Assembly: GCA_963710665.1 (NCBI GenBank)
Contig: CAVQBC010000008.1
Span: 744,001 to 808,000 of the forward strand
Source: CAVQBC01 sp963710665
GTDB lineage: Bacteria; Actinomycetota; Thermoleophilia; Solirubrobacterales; Solirubrobacteraceae
DNA: 64,000 bases
Reading direction: 5' to 3'
Made by a program: the position numbers and the translations under genes. Below the pieces are notes generated by a model. The model did no database searches and was not told the origin of the DNA. It saw only the letters and a list, made by a program, of their open reading frames with translations. How positions within the stretch are numbered: the first letter of the stretch is position 1; the number at the start of each line of letters is the position of its first letter. Below are positions 56,444 to 64,000 of this stretch, piece after piece.

Positions 56444-56958
56444 CCGCCCCGCCCGCCACGCTCGAGATCCGCCGGCTCACCTACGCCGACCTCCCGCAGG
56501 TCGTCGCCATCGAGCGGCGCGCGTTCACCACGCCGTGGTCGCTCGCGATGTTCGTGCTCGAGCTCTCCAAGCCGTCGGGGATCTGCCTCGCGGCGGTCGA
56601 GCACGACGAGCTCGCCGGCTACCTGATCTGCTCGCGCTACGACACCGTCTGGCACGTGATGAACGTCGCGGTCGACCCCGTCCGGCGGCGCCGCGGGGTC
56701 GCCACCGGGCTGATCACGCGGCTGCTCGAGCGCGTCGACGACGACGCCGCCCAGTACACCCTCGAGGTGCGGCGCTCCAACAGCGGCGCGATCGAGCTCT
56801 ACACGCGCTTCGGCTTCCGCGGGGCGGGCGTCCGGCGCCGCTACTACGCCGACAACCAGGAGGACGCGCTGATCATGTGGCGGACGCCCGCCACGCTGCG
56901 CGGCAGCCTCGACGACGTGCCCGGCGCGCGCTCGGTCCCGGCCGAGCCGGCCGCCTGA
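56440..56958 (+). CDS. rimI: Ribosomal-protein alanine acetyltransferase RimI
   Basis: A 172-residue GNAT protein. IERRAFTTPWSLAMF at the N-terminus is RimI-like, the acetyl-CoA loop is VDPVRRRRGVATGLI (residue 76 on) and LEVRRSNSGAIELYTRFGF is the downstream motif. Acetylates the N-terminal Ala of ribosomal protein S18 in known cases. Position between tsaB and tsaD is the classic arrangement. Confidence 0.94.
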   Translation: MTAPPATLEIRRLTYADLPQVVAIERRAFTTPWSLAMFVLELSKPSGICLAAVEHDELAGYLICSRYDTVWHVMNVAVDPVRRRRGVATGLITRLLERVDDDAAQYTLEVRRSNSGAIELYTRFGFRGAGVRRRYYADNQEDALIMWRTPATLRGSLDDVPGARSVPAEPAA

Positions 56959-56964
56959 AGCGCC

Positions 56965-57957
56965 GTGATCCTCGCGCTCGAGACGAGCTGCGACGACACG
57001 TGCGCCGCCGTGATCGAGCGCGACGGCACGATCCGCTCGAACGTGGTCTCCTCGCAGGGCGTCCACGACCGCTACGGCGGCGTCGTGCCGGAGATCGCCT
57101 CGCGCCACCACCTCGAGCTGGTCAACGCCGTGGTCGACGACGCGCTCGCCCGCGCGGGCGCCTCGCTCGGCGACGCCGAGCTCGTGGCGGTCACGCAGGG
57201 CCCGGGGCTCGTCGGCGCGCTGCTCGTCGGCGTGGCCACCGCCAAGGGCCTGGCGGCCGCGCGCGGCCTGCCGCTGGCGCCGGTCGACCACCTGCAGGGC
57301 CACGTGGCCGCGAACTACCTCGCGCCCGACCCCTTCGAGCCGCCGTTCCTGTGCCTGATCGCCTCCGGTGGCCACACGCTGCTCACCCGCGTCACCGAGC
57401 ACGCCGGCTACGAGGTGATCGGGCGCACGCTCGACGACGCCGCCGGCGAGGCCTTCGACAAGGGCGCTCGCCTGCTCGGGCTCGGCTATCCCGGCGGGCC
57501 CGCGCTCTCGCGGCTGGCCGCATCGGGGGACCCGGGCGCGTTCGCGTTCCCGACCGCGCAGCGCGTGCCGGCGCTCGACTTCTCCTTCGCCGGGCTGAAG
57601 ACCGCGCTGCTCTACACCGTCCGCGACCTCGGCGAGGCGGAGGCAGGCCGCCGCGCGGCCGACCTCGCGGCGTCCTACGAGCACGCGATCGTCGAGACCC
57701 TGATGAGGCGGGTGGAGCGGGCGCTGGCCGAGCACGCCACGCCCGCGCGGCTGGCCATCGGCGGCGGCGTGGCGGCCAACGCGAGACTGCGCGAACGAGC
57801 GGCGGGACTCGGCGTGGAGGTCAAGGTGCCGCCGCGCGAGCTGTGCACCGACAACGCGGCGATGATCGCCTCGGCGGCTCGCTGGGTCGAGCCCGTGCCG
57901 TTCCCGGGCTACCTCGAGCTGGACGCCTACGCGACGGCGCCCCGGCGCGCCGCCTGA
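56965..57957 (+). CDS. tsaD: tRNA t6A threonylcarbamoyltransferase TsaD
   Basis: A 330-residue metal-dependent transferase. LALETSCDDTCAAVI (nucleotide region), EIASRHHLEL with the two metal His (HxxxH form at SRHHLELV and HLQGHVAAN), CLIASGGHTLL and LDDAAGEAFDKGARLLGL are all intact, and a third metal contact is in CTDNAAMIA. GTG start. Catalyses transfer of threonylcarbamoyl from TC-AMP to tRNA. Six bases after rimI. Confidence 0.98.
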   Translation: MILALETSCDDTCAAVIERDGTIRSNVVSSQGVHDRYGGVVPEIASRHHLELVNAVVDDALARAGASLGDAELVAVTQGPGLVGALLVGVATAKGLAAARGLPLAPVDHLQGHVAANYLAPDPFEPPFLCLIASGGHTLLTRVTEHAGYEVIGRTLDDAAGEAFDKGARLLGLGYPGGPALSRLAASGDPGAFAFPTAQRVPALDFSFAGLKTALLYTVRDLGEAEAGRRAADLAASYEHAIVETLMRRVERALAEHATPARLAIGGGVAANARLRERAAGLGVEVKVPPRELCTDNAAMIASAARWVEPVPFPGYLELDAYATAPRRAA

Positions 57958-57960
57958 CTC

Positions 57961-60486
57961 GTGGCCTGGCGGGTCGCGGCCCTGCGCGCCCGCCTCGCGG
58001 GCCTCCCGCGCTGGGGACGCCGGCCCACGCTCCTCGTGTCGGCGGTGGTGGCGCTCGCGGCGGCCGCGGCCGTCGTGGTGGCGCTGCGCGAGCGCGGCCC
58101 GGAGCGGGTGGGCGGTCCCGCGCTCGCCGATCCCGTCCCCTACGACGGGCGCTCGCCGCGCGAGCCCGCGGGGGCGCGCCGGCGTGTGCTGGTCGAGCTC
58201 CCGCGGCCGTCGCTCGGGCAGGTGCTCGCCGAGCGCCCGCTGGACCCGGGCGCCCAGCGCGCCTACGTCCGCTCGCTGCGCAGCGAGGCGCGGGCGCTGC
58301 GCTCGGCGCTCGACGCCCGCGGCGTCCCGCTGCAGGACGTCGTCTCCTTCGAGCGGACCTGGAACGGCTTCGCCGCGACGGTGGCGACCGAGCACCTCGC
58401 CGACATCTCGAGCCTGGGCGTGCGGGCCCAGCCGGTGCGCCGCTTCTTCCCGGCGGCGGGCGAGCCGGTGGCGGTAGGGGATCCCCGCCCGACCGGCCCG
58501 GCGAGCGCGCCGGCGCCGGAGGGCCAGGCCCCGGTCGCCGTGCTCGACTCGGGCGTCGACGGCTCCCACCCGTGGCTGCGGGGGCGCACGGCGCCCGGCT
58601 ACGACGCCGTGGATCGCGACCGCGACCCGGCGCCGGGCAGCGACCCACGCGCGCCCGGGCGGACCGAGCGCAGCGGGACCGCGCTCGCGGGCGTGCTCGC
58701 CGCCGCCGGCGAGCGGGTCATGCCGATCCGCGTCGCCGGGCTGCGCTCCGCCGCCGGGCGGGCGGGCGCCGAGGAGCTCGCCACCTCCGACACGCTGCTC
58801 GCGGGCCTCGAGCGCGCCGCCGACCCCGATGGCGACGGCGCCGTCGACGACCACGTCCCGGTCGCGCTGATCGGCGTCAACGCGCCGTACGCGGGCTTCG
58901 CGACGTCGCCGGAGGCGGAGGCGATCCGGGGCGCCGGGGACGTGGGCACGCTCGTCGTCGCACCCGCCGGCAACGAGGGGGCGGCGCGCCCGCCGTCGGG
59001 GACCGTCGGCTCGCCGGCCGCCGCTCGCGACGCGCTGACCGTCGGCGCCCTCGCCGAGCCGGGCGCCGTCGGCCGGGTGACGCTCACCGCGGGCGATGTG
59101 GAGGTCCGCGCGGCGCAGCTGGCGGTCGGCACGGTGGGGCTCCCGGCCCGGGGCCTGCGCACCGCCGGCCCGGTGCGCGCCGAGGACCCGGGCGACCTGC
59201 TCGGCCGCGGCGCGCCGCGCCTGCAGGGCCGCGTCGCCGTCGTGCGCGCCGGGGAGCGCCCGGCGGCCCAGGCCGCCGCCGCGGGGGCGGCCGGCGCACG
59301 CGCCGTCCTGCTGGCCGAGCCGCGGGAACGGCCGCTGCCCGCCATCCCCGCCGGCCGGGTCGCCACGCCGGTCCTCGGCGTGACCGGCGCGGCGGCGCGG
59401 GCGGTGCTGGCCGAGCCGGCGGGCGCCGCCGTCGAGGTCCCGCCCACCACGGCGCAGCCCGGCCGGCCCAGCCCGCTCGCCGCGCCCGTGGCCGGAGCCG
59501 GGGGCGACGCCGAGCGCCCGGCGCCGCGGCTCTCCCCGTTCAGCGCCCGCGGCCCGTCGCTGGCGGGGACGGTCAAGCCCGACCTCGCGGCCCCCGGCGC
59601 CGCGCTGACCGCGCAGGCCGGCGGTGGCGCCGCCGTGGCCGGCGGGACGTCGGTGGCAGCGGCCCGCGCCGCCGCGGAGGCCGCGCGGCTGGCCCGCGCC
59701 CGGCCCGGCGACACCCCCGCCGGGCTGCGGGCCGCGCTGGCCGGCGCCGCCGACCCCGCGCCTGCGCTCCCGGTCGCGGGCGCCGGCGCGGGAGCCCTGC
59801 GCCGCCCGCCGGCCGAGCCGGTCCTGGGCACGCGGCGCACGCCTCCGCTCGGTCCCGGGCCGGGCACCGGCCCGCCCGTGAGCTTCCCCGTCGGGCTCGT
59901 GAACGCCGGCCGGGAGGTGCTGCGCATCGGCGTCGAGGCCACCGCGGACCCGGGCGCGCGCGTGCAGGCGAGCCCGCGCACGCTCGCCCTGCGCCCGCGC
60001 GGGCGCGCCGCCACGACGCTCAGCGTGAGCGCCGTCGACGTGCCGGCGGGCGCCCTCGCGCTCGGCCGGCTCGTCGCCCGCGACCCCGCCGGGCGGCCGC
60101 TGCTGTCGGCTCCCTGGCGCCTGGACTCCGGCGAGCCGCCGCCCGTCCCGGTCGGCCCGCTGGAGCTGATCCGCAGCGGCGGGCGCGTCGAGGGCGTGCG
60201 CTTCACGGTCGGCGCGTTCGACCGCGGCGACCCGCTGGGCGCCGGAACGAGCCTGCAGGCGGCCGAGCGCCTCGACCTCCTGCTGGTCGACCAGCGAGGG
60301 GAGGAGGTCCGGCGCCTCACGCCCACCGGCGGCGCCACCGAGCTGCTGCCCGCCGAGTACGCCTACCGCCTGCCGCGCACGACGCTCGGCCGGCTCCCGC
60401 CCGGCCCGCTGCGCTTCAGCGCCCGCGCCCGCGGCCCGCGGCAGGAGACGCCGACCACGCAGACGTCGGAGGCGTTCCGCCGGTGA
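57961..60486 (+). CDS. Subtilase (S8) homologue lacking catalytic His, likely pseudoprotease
   Basis: An 841-residue protein with an N-terminal membrane anchor (residues 22-42), an I9-like propeptide region (75-165) and an S8 domain. Asp196 (AVLDSGVDG), oxyanion Asn338 (APAGNEG) and Ser564 (AGGTSVAAARA) are present. At the His position the usual HGTxxAG reads SGTALAG with Ser238, so the charge relay is incomplete. A PA-like insertion (RLQGRVAVVRAGERPA) sits around 420-450, and a C-terminal beta-rich region follows. It starts 3 bases after tsaD and overlaps the glutaredoxin-like gene (GTGA). Likely exported and membrane-anchored; possibly a binding or regulatory protein. Confidence 0.8.
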   Translation: MAWRVAALRARLAGLPRWGRRPTLLVSAVVALAAAAAVVVALRERGPERVGGPALADPVPYDGRSPREPAGARRRVLVELPRPSLGQVLAERPLDPGAQRAYVRSLRSEARALRSALDARGVPLQDVVSFERTWNGFAATVATEHLADISSLGVRAQPVRRFFPAAGEPVAVGDPRPTGPASAPAPEGQAPVAVLDSGVDGSHPWLRGRTAPGYDAVDRDRDPAPGSDPRAPGRTERSGTALAGVLAAAGERVMPIRVAGLRSAAGRAGAEELATSDTLLAGLERAADPDGDGAVDDHVPVALIGVNAPYAGFATSPEAEAIRGAGDVGTLVVAPAGNEGAARPPSGTVGSPAAARDALTVGALAEPGAVGRVTLTAGDVEVRAAQLAVGTVGLPARGLRTAGPVRAEDPGDLLGRGAPRLQGRVAVVRAGERPAAQAAAAGAAGARAVLLAEPRERPLPAIPAGRVATPVLGVTGAAARAVLAEPAGAAVEVPPTTAQPGRPSPLAAPVAGAGGDAERPAPRLSPFSARGPSLAGTVKPDLAAPGAALTAQAGGGAAVAGGTSVAAARAAAEAARLARARPGDTPAGLRAALAGAADPAPALPVAGAGAGALRRPPAEPVLGTRRTPPLGPGPGTGPPVSFPVGLVNAGREVLRIGVEATADPGARVQASPRTLALRPRGRAATTLSVSAVDVPAGALALGRLVARDPAGRPLLSAPWRLDSGEPPPVPVGPLELIRSGGRVEGVRFTVGAFDRGDPLGAGTSLQAAERLDLLLVDQRGEEVRRLTPTGGATELLPAEYAYRLPRTTLGRLPPGPLRFSARARGPRQETPTTQTSEAFRR

Positions 60487-60743
60487 GGACCGTGACGCTC
60501 TACGGCCGCCCCGGCTGCCACCTGTGCGACGAGGCGCGGACCGCGCTCGAACGGGTGCGCGCCCGGGTCCCCTTCCGGCTCGAGGAGCGCGACATCACCG
60601 CCGACGACGCGCTCCACCGGGCCTACCTCGAGCGCATCCCGGTGATCTGCCTCGAGGGCGAGGAGCTGTTCGACTTCTACGTCGACGAGGAGGCGCTCGC
60701 GGCCCGCCTGGGGGACCGGCCTCGGGGCCGGTGCGCGGGCTGA
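60483..60743 (+). CDS. Glutaredoxin-like thiol protein (DUF836 type)
   Basis: An 86-residue thioredoxin-fold protein. Redox motif YGRPGCHLCDEART (Cys at residues about 12 and 15), then ERIPVICLEGEELFDFYVDE with the cis-Pro segment RIPVI. Single domain, cytoplasmic. GTG overlaps the pseudo-subtilase stop. rex lies 22 bases downstream, consistent with a redox theme. Partner unknown. Confidence 0.9.
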   Translation: MRTVTLYGRPGCHLCDEARTALERVRARVPFRLEERDITADDALHRAYLERIPVICLEGEELFDFYVDEEALAARLGDRPRGRCAG

Positions 60744-60748
60744 CGCAT

Positions 60749-60754
60749 TAGAGT
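60749..60754 (+). promoter_or_regulatory. -10-like box upstream of rex
   Basis: TAGAGT eleven bases before ATG 60766. No TTGTGA-type Rex operator is visible in this gap. Confidence 0.3.
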
Positions 60755-60765
60755 GGCAGTGACCC

Positions 60766-61455
60766 ATGAGCTTCGGCGACGTCGCGACACGATCCGGCGC
60801 GCGCGGAGGGCAGGGCGACGGAACGGCGGGTCCGCTGTCCGACCGCTTGTCGCTCGGCGTCGCCGCCCGCCTCTCCCGCTACCTCCAGGTCCTCACCCAG
60901 GCCCGCAAGATGGGCAAGGAGACGATCTCCTCGCAGGAGCTGTCGGAGTACACGCACGTCAACTCGACCCAGATCCGGCGCGACCTGTCCGGCTTCGGCA
61001 AGTTCGGCAAGCGCGGGGTGGGCTACAACGTCGACTCGCTGGTGTCGCAGATCCGCAAGATCCTGCGCACCTCGGGGCAGCACAACATCGCGCTGTTCGG
61101 GGCGGGCCACCTCGGGCAGGCGATCGCGTCCTCGGACATCTTCGCCGACCACGGCTTCCGCGTCGTCGCGGTGTTCGACACCGACGCCGGGAAGGTCGGC
61201 TCGCGCGTCGGGTCCGCCACCGTGCGCCATCCCGCGGACCTGCGGCAGGTGGTCGAGGAGGAGGACATCGTCGTCGGGGTGCTGGCCGTCCCCACCGAGG
61301 CCGCCCAGGAGCTCGCCGACGCGCTGGTCGAGGCGGGCGTGAAGATCATCTTCAACTACTCAGAGGCCCTGCTGCACGTGCCACCCGAGGTGACCGTCCA
61401 CACCTCGAGCCCCGCGGTCGACCTGCTGTACGCGCTCTACTTCTACCTCACCTAG
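60766..61455 (+). CDS. rex: Redox-sensing transcriptional repressor Rex
   Basis: A 229-residue NADH-responsive repressor. Winged-helix region SRYLQVLTQARKMGKETISS and NSTQIRRDLSGFGKFGKRGV (DNA recognition, residues about 70-90), then a Rossmann domain with IALFGAGHLGQAIASS and FNYSEALLHVP. Senses NADH/NAD+ and controls respiratory and fermentation genes. A 25-residue Gly-rich N-terminal extension precedes the wHTH. Member of the tsa run. Confidence 0.95.
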   Translation: MSFGDVATRSGARGGQGDGTAGPLSDRLSLGVAARLSRYLQVLTQARKMGKETISSQELSEYTHVNSTQIRRDLSGFGKFGKRGVGYNVDSLVSQIRKILRTSGQHNIALFGAGHLGQAIASSDIFADHGFRVVAVFDTDAGKVGSRVGSATVRHPADLRQVVEEEDIVVGVLAVPTEAAQELADALVEAGVKIIFNYSEALLHVPPEVTVHTSSPAVDLLYALYFYLT

Positions 61456-61464
61456 AACCGCGAC

Positions 61465-62602
61465 GTGATCGACCTCGCCATCGCGCGTGAGACGTTCGAT
61501 GCTTCGACCGACTTGACGGTCGGGCTCGAGGAGGAGTTCGCCCTGCTCGATCCCGAGACCCTCGAGCTGGTCCCCGCCTTCGAGACCCTGCGCGAGGCCG
61601 GGATGGCCGACCCGGTGCTGGCGGAGTCGATCTCCGGCGAGCTGATCTCCTCGGAGATCGAGATCCGGTCGGGCGGCGGGGCCGACATCGCCGACGCGCT
61701 GCGCCGCCAGGCCGACGCCCGGCGCCGCCTCTTCCACCTGGCGGCCCGGAACGGCGTCGCGCTCGGGTCGACCGGCACCCATCCGCTCTCCGACTACCGC
61801 GACCAGCACATCATCGACACCGACCACTACCACCGGGTCGAGGACGGCCTGAAGTACGTGGCGTGGCGCAACAACACGTTCTCGCTGCACGTGCACGTCG
61901 GCGTCCAGGGGCCCGACCGCGCCGTCCGCGTCTGCGACCGGCTGCGCCCCGTGCTGCCGCTGCTGCTCGCCGCTGTCGGCCAACTCGCCCTACGTCGACT
62001 GCCGCGACTCCGGGCTGCACTCCGCCCGCACCCAGACCTTCACGAAGTCCTTTCCCCGCTGCGGCGTGCCGGACGCGTTCGGCTCCTGGGCCGCGTGGGA
62101 GGAGTACGTCGACCTGCTGATCCGCACCGGCTCGATCGTGGAGTTCACGCAGCTGTGGTGGTCGGTCCGTCCGCACCACAGCTTCGGCACGGTCGAGGTC
62201 CGCGTGTGCGACGCGCAGGCCACCGGCCCCGAGTCCGACGCGCTCGCGACCCTGATCGCCGCCTGCGTCGCCCAGGCGGCCCGCGAGGTGGACGCGGGGG
62301 AGACGCCGCCGGACCTGCCCGGCCGCCTGATCGAGGAGAACATGTGGCGGGCGATCCGCTACGGGCTCGACGGGCGGATGCTCGATCTGGAGGCCCGGCG
62401 CATCGACGAGTACCCGGCCAACGAGATCGTGGACCGGCTGCGGGCGTGGACCGGGGCGGACGTGAGCTTCGCCGACCTCAACGGGGCCCAGCGCCAGCGG
62501 CGCGCGATCGACGCTGGTGCCACGCCCGCCGAGGTCTACTCCGAGACCGTGAGAGCCACCCAGGCGACCTTCTACGAGCACGACGAGGAGACCGTCCCAT
62601 GA
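61465..62602 (+). pseudogene. Carboxylate-amine ligase (GCS2/YbdK), single-base frameshift near 61972
   Basis: The N-terminal part shows the GCS2 core: TVGLEEEFALLDPETLEL, SGELISSEIEIRSG, GSTGTHPLSDYRD and NNTFSLHVHVGV. After LLPLLLA the frame shifts: removing one base near 61969-61972 gives SANSPYVDCRDSGLHSARTQ and the expected C-terminal half (FTQLWWSVRPHHSFGTVEVR) to TGA 62600-62602. Length 1138 nt is one over a multiple of three; repaired product 378 residues, as usual for the family. The enzyme has glutamate-cysteine ligase-like activity. Possibly a sequencing error. Confidence 0.85.
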
Positions 62603-63069
62603 GCGATCGCATTCCGCCGAACGAGGCCGGCCGGCCGCAGCTCTCCGAGGAGGAGCTGAGGGCGCTCGAGGCCGAGATGGACCGGATCACGGTCGACGAC
62701 GTCCTCCTGCAGACGATCGTCAGCCTCCTGAACCTCGGTGCCCGCAAGGCGGGCCTCGGCGCCTCGCCGGGCGAGGGCCCGCCGCCCGACCTCGAGCAGG
62801 TGCGCCAGGCGATCGAGGGCGCCCGCGCGCTGCTGCCGCTGGTCGAGGCGCGCCACGGCGACAAGCTCGGCCCGGTGCGCGACACGCTGTCGCGGCTGCA
62901 GATGCTCTATGCGCAGGCCGCGGGACAGGAGCCCGCCCCCGCGGAGCCCGCCTCGCCGGAGCCCGACGCCCCGCAGGAGCCGGCCGCCGAGTCCGAGGGC
63001 GAGGCGCCGCGCACCGGCGAGCCCGGTCCGGCCCAGCGATCTGGCCGCCTCTGGGTGCCCGGCCAGTGA
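62599..63069 (+). CDS. DUF1844 domain protein
   Basis: A 156-residue protein. The first 100 residues form the DUF1844 region (QLSEEELRALEAEMDRITVD, LQTIVSLLNLGARKAGL), mainly helical. The last 50 are rich in Pro, Glu and Ala and probably disordered. Family function is unknown; it often occurs in actinobacteria near translation genes. ATG 62599 overlaps the preceding stop. Confidence 0.88.
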   Translation: MSDRIPPNEAGRPQLSEEELRALEAEMDRITVDDVLLQTIVSLLNLGARKAGLGASPGEGPPPDLEQVRQAIEGARALLPLVEARHGDKLGPVRDTLSRLQMLYAQAAGQEPAPAEPASPEPDAPQEPAAESEGEAPRTGEPGPAQRSGRLWVPGQ

Positions 63070-63196
63070 GGAGCGGCGACCGAAACGCCACGGGCGGGAG
63101 TTCGGCCCAACGGACGTGGGGGGTCAGGCGCGGGGCGTGGCCGAACTCCCAGAGTCCGAGCCGCTAGGCGAGGACTCCGTCCGCCGGGCGCCACGG

Positions 63197-63202
63197 TAGA
63201 CT
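63197..63202 (+). promoter_or_regulatory. -10 box of H+-pyrophosphatase gene
   Basis: TAGACT; predicted start near 63209 gives a leader of about 105 bases before TTG 63315. No good -35. Confidence 0.4.
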
Positions 63203-63214
63203 GCCCCGCTCGCG

Positions 63215-63237
63215 GCGGCAGCCCTGTTGGCTGCCGC
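63215..63237 (+). promoter_or_regulatory. Leader hairpin upstream of H+-pyrophosphatase
   Basis: Perfect 9-bp stem GCGGCAGCC / GGCTGCCGC with a CTGTT loop, just after the predicted start. It lacks a T-run (TTCGCTGTTGTCG follows), so attenuation is only a possibility. The remaining bases of the 245-base gap show no gene. Confidence 0.35.
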
Positions 63238-63314
63238 TTCGCTGTTGTCGTAAAAGCCGCCCGCCCGCTGCGCGTGCCGCGCGGCGGCCGCAACCTGATT
63301 TCAGAGGGGTTCCC

Positions 63315-64000
63315 TTGTCCAACTTCCTGACCGACTACGGCGTCATCGTCGCGCTCGTGTGCGCCGCGTGCGCAGTCGCCTACGGCCTGGTGACGAGCCG
63401 TGCGCTGCTGGCGCTGTCGCCGGGCAACGAGACGATGCGCTCGCTGTCGGCCGCGGTGCAGGAAGGCGCCTCGGCCTACCTCCGGCGCCAGTACACGACG
63501 ATCGCGCTCGTCGGCGTCGTCCTGTTCGTCGCGCTGATCCCGCTCCAGAGCATCGAGGTGGCGATCGGCTTCCTGATCGGCGGCGTGCTGTCGGGATCGG
63601 CCGGGTTCCTCGGAATGAACGTCTCGGTGCGCGCCAACGCGCGCGTGGCGGAGGCCGCTCGCGGCGGCCTCGGCCCCGCGCTCGACGTCGCCTTCCGCGG
63701 CGGCGCGGTCACCGGACTGCTGGTCGTCGGCCTCGCGCTGATCGGCGTGGCGGCCTACTACGGCCTGCTCACGTGGGCCTTCGGCATCGACCGCAAGGAG
63801 GCCGTGGACGCCCTGGTCGGGCTCGGCTTCGGCGGCTCGCTGATCTCCGTCTTCGCCCGCCTCGGCGGCGGCATCTTCACCAAGGGCGCCGACGTCGGGG
63901 CGGACATCGTCGGCAAGATCGAGGCCGGCATCCCCGAGGACGACCCGCGCAACCCCGCGGTCATCGCCGACAACGTGGGCGACAACGTCGGCGACTGCGC
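63315..64000 (+). CDS. hppA: Membrane-bound proton-pumping pyrophosphatase, 3'-truncated
   Basis: The frame opens at TTG 63315 (GAGGGG upstream) and runs off the window after about 228 residues. Several membrane spans, then the diagnostic VQEGASAYLRRQYTTI and the conserved block GGGIFTKGADVGADIVGKIE and PEDDPRNPAVIADNVGDNVG, which binds Mg-PPi. Hydrolyses pyrophosphate and pumps H+ (or Na+). Whether K+-dependent cannot be told from this part. Confidence 0.97.
   Translation, partial: MSNFLTDYGVIVALVCAACAVAYGLVTSRALLALSPGNETMRSLSAAVQEGASAYLRRQYTTIALVGVVLFVALIPLQSIEVAIGFLIGGVLSGSAGFLGMNVSVRANARVAEAARGGLGPALDVAFRGGAVTGLLVVGLALIGVAAYYGLLTWAFGIDRKEAVDALVGLGFGGSLISVFARLGGGIFTKGADVGADIVGKIEAGIPEDDPRNPAVIADNVGDNVGDC

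Noticed and set aside
60744..60765. Rex operator in front of rex
   Set aside because: No TTGTGA-N6-TCACAA-like palindrome in the 22-base gap.

Overview
The window is very GC-rich, densely packed bacterial chromosome. Gene content and style point to the Actinobacteria, and I infer the class Thermoleophilia (Solirubrobacterales-like). The reasons are the extreme GC, frequent GTG starts, many genes whose start codon lies only 6-10 bases after a TAnnnT -10 box (leaderless style), a LexA box of the GAAC-N4-GTTC type, and families such as DUF427, DUF1844, DUF2520, F420-free oxidoreductases and Rex. No rRNA, tRNA or CRISPR array is visible.

Layout. 1-1619: end of a DedA protein, a GYD protein and a frameshifted DUF427 gene. 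1620-8305: a sugar ABC transporter (two permeases and a binding lipoprotein) divergent from a GH13 alpha-glucosidase and a coupled six-hairpin glycosidase, then an unknown gene. 8328-9795: LysE exporter and AroE. 9817-14227: a broken glycosidase gene split by an island of about 2.5 kb. The island carries decayed integrase, lytic transglycosylase and protein-kinase remnants and one intact UshA-like phosphoesterase. 14233-19564: amino-acid permease, universal stress protein, uvrB and an MGT-type glycosyltransferase. 19566-27507: a module with quinol NO reductase, a translationally coupled Cys-rich membrane protein, an FAD oxidoreductase, a cation/proton antiporter and a hydrolase. It is bracketed by a 132-bp direct repeat of the 3' end of a FUSC membrane gene.

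27589-38176: GNAT, a secreted metzincin-like protease, mutY, an M32 carboxypeptidase, an FAD oxidase, SOS-boxed uvrA and an AlkA-type glycosylase. 38158-41657: hyuA/hyuB hydantoinase-oxoprolinase pair. 41870-43537: LysM-transglycosylase and acyltransferase. 43550-45543: DUF47, Pit phosphate transporter and a small membrane protein. 45596-48143: pantothenate genes panB and panC with a frameshifted DUF2520 gene. 48332-50885: type-4 uracil-DNA glycosylase, GNAT and a sigma-70 factor with a near-consensus promoter. 50978-55268: histidine kinase with a DUF2807 lipoprotein, a methyltransferase and a MOP flippase.

55323-63069: one long same-strand run. It holds the t6A genes tsaE, tsaB and tsaD with rimI, a subtilase homologue lacking its catalytic His, a glutaredoxin-like protein, rex, a frameshifted carboxylate-amine ligase and DUF1844. 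63315-64000: start of a membrane H+-pyrophosphatase.

The genes fall into functional groups: carbohydrate import and hydrolysis, DNA repair (uvrA, uvrB, mutY, AlkA-like, UDG), NO and redox handling (qNor, FAD oxidoreductase, Rex), phosphate and pantothenate supply, and tRNA t6A modification. Three conserved genes (DUF427, DUF2520, GCS2) each carry exactly one extra base, so either recent mutations or assembly errors are present.
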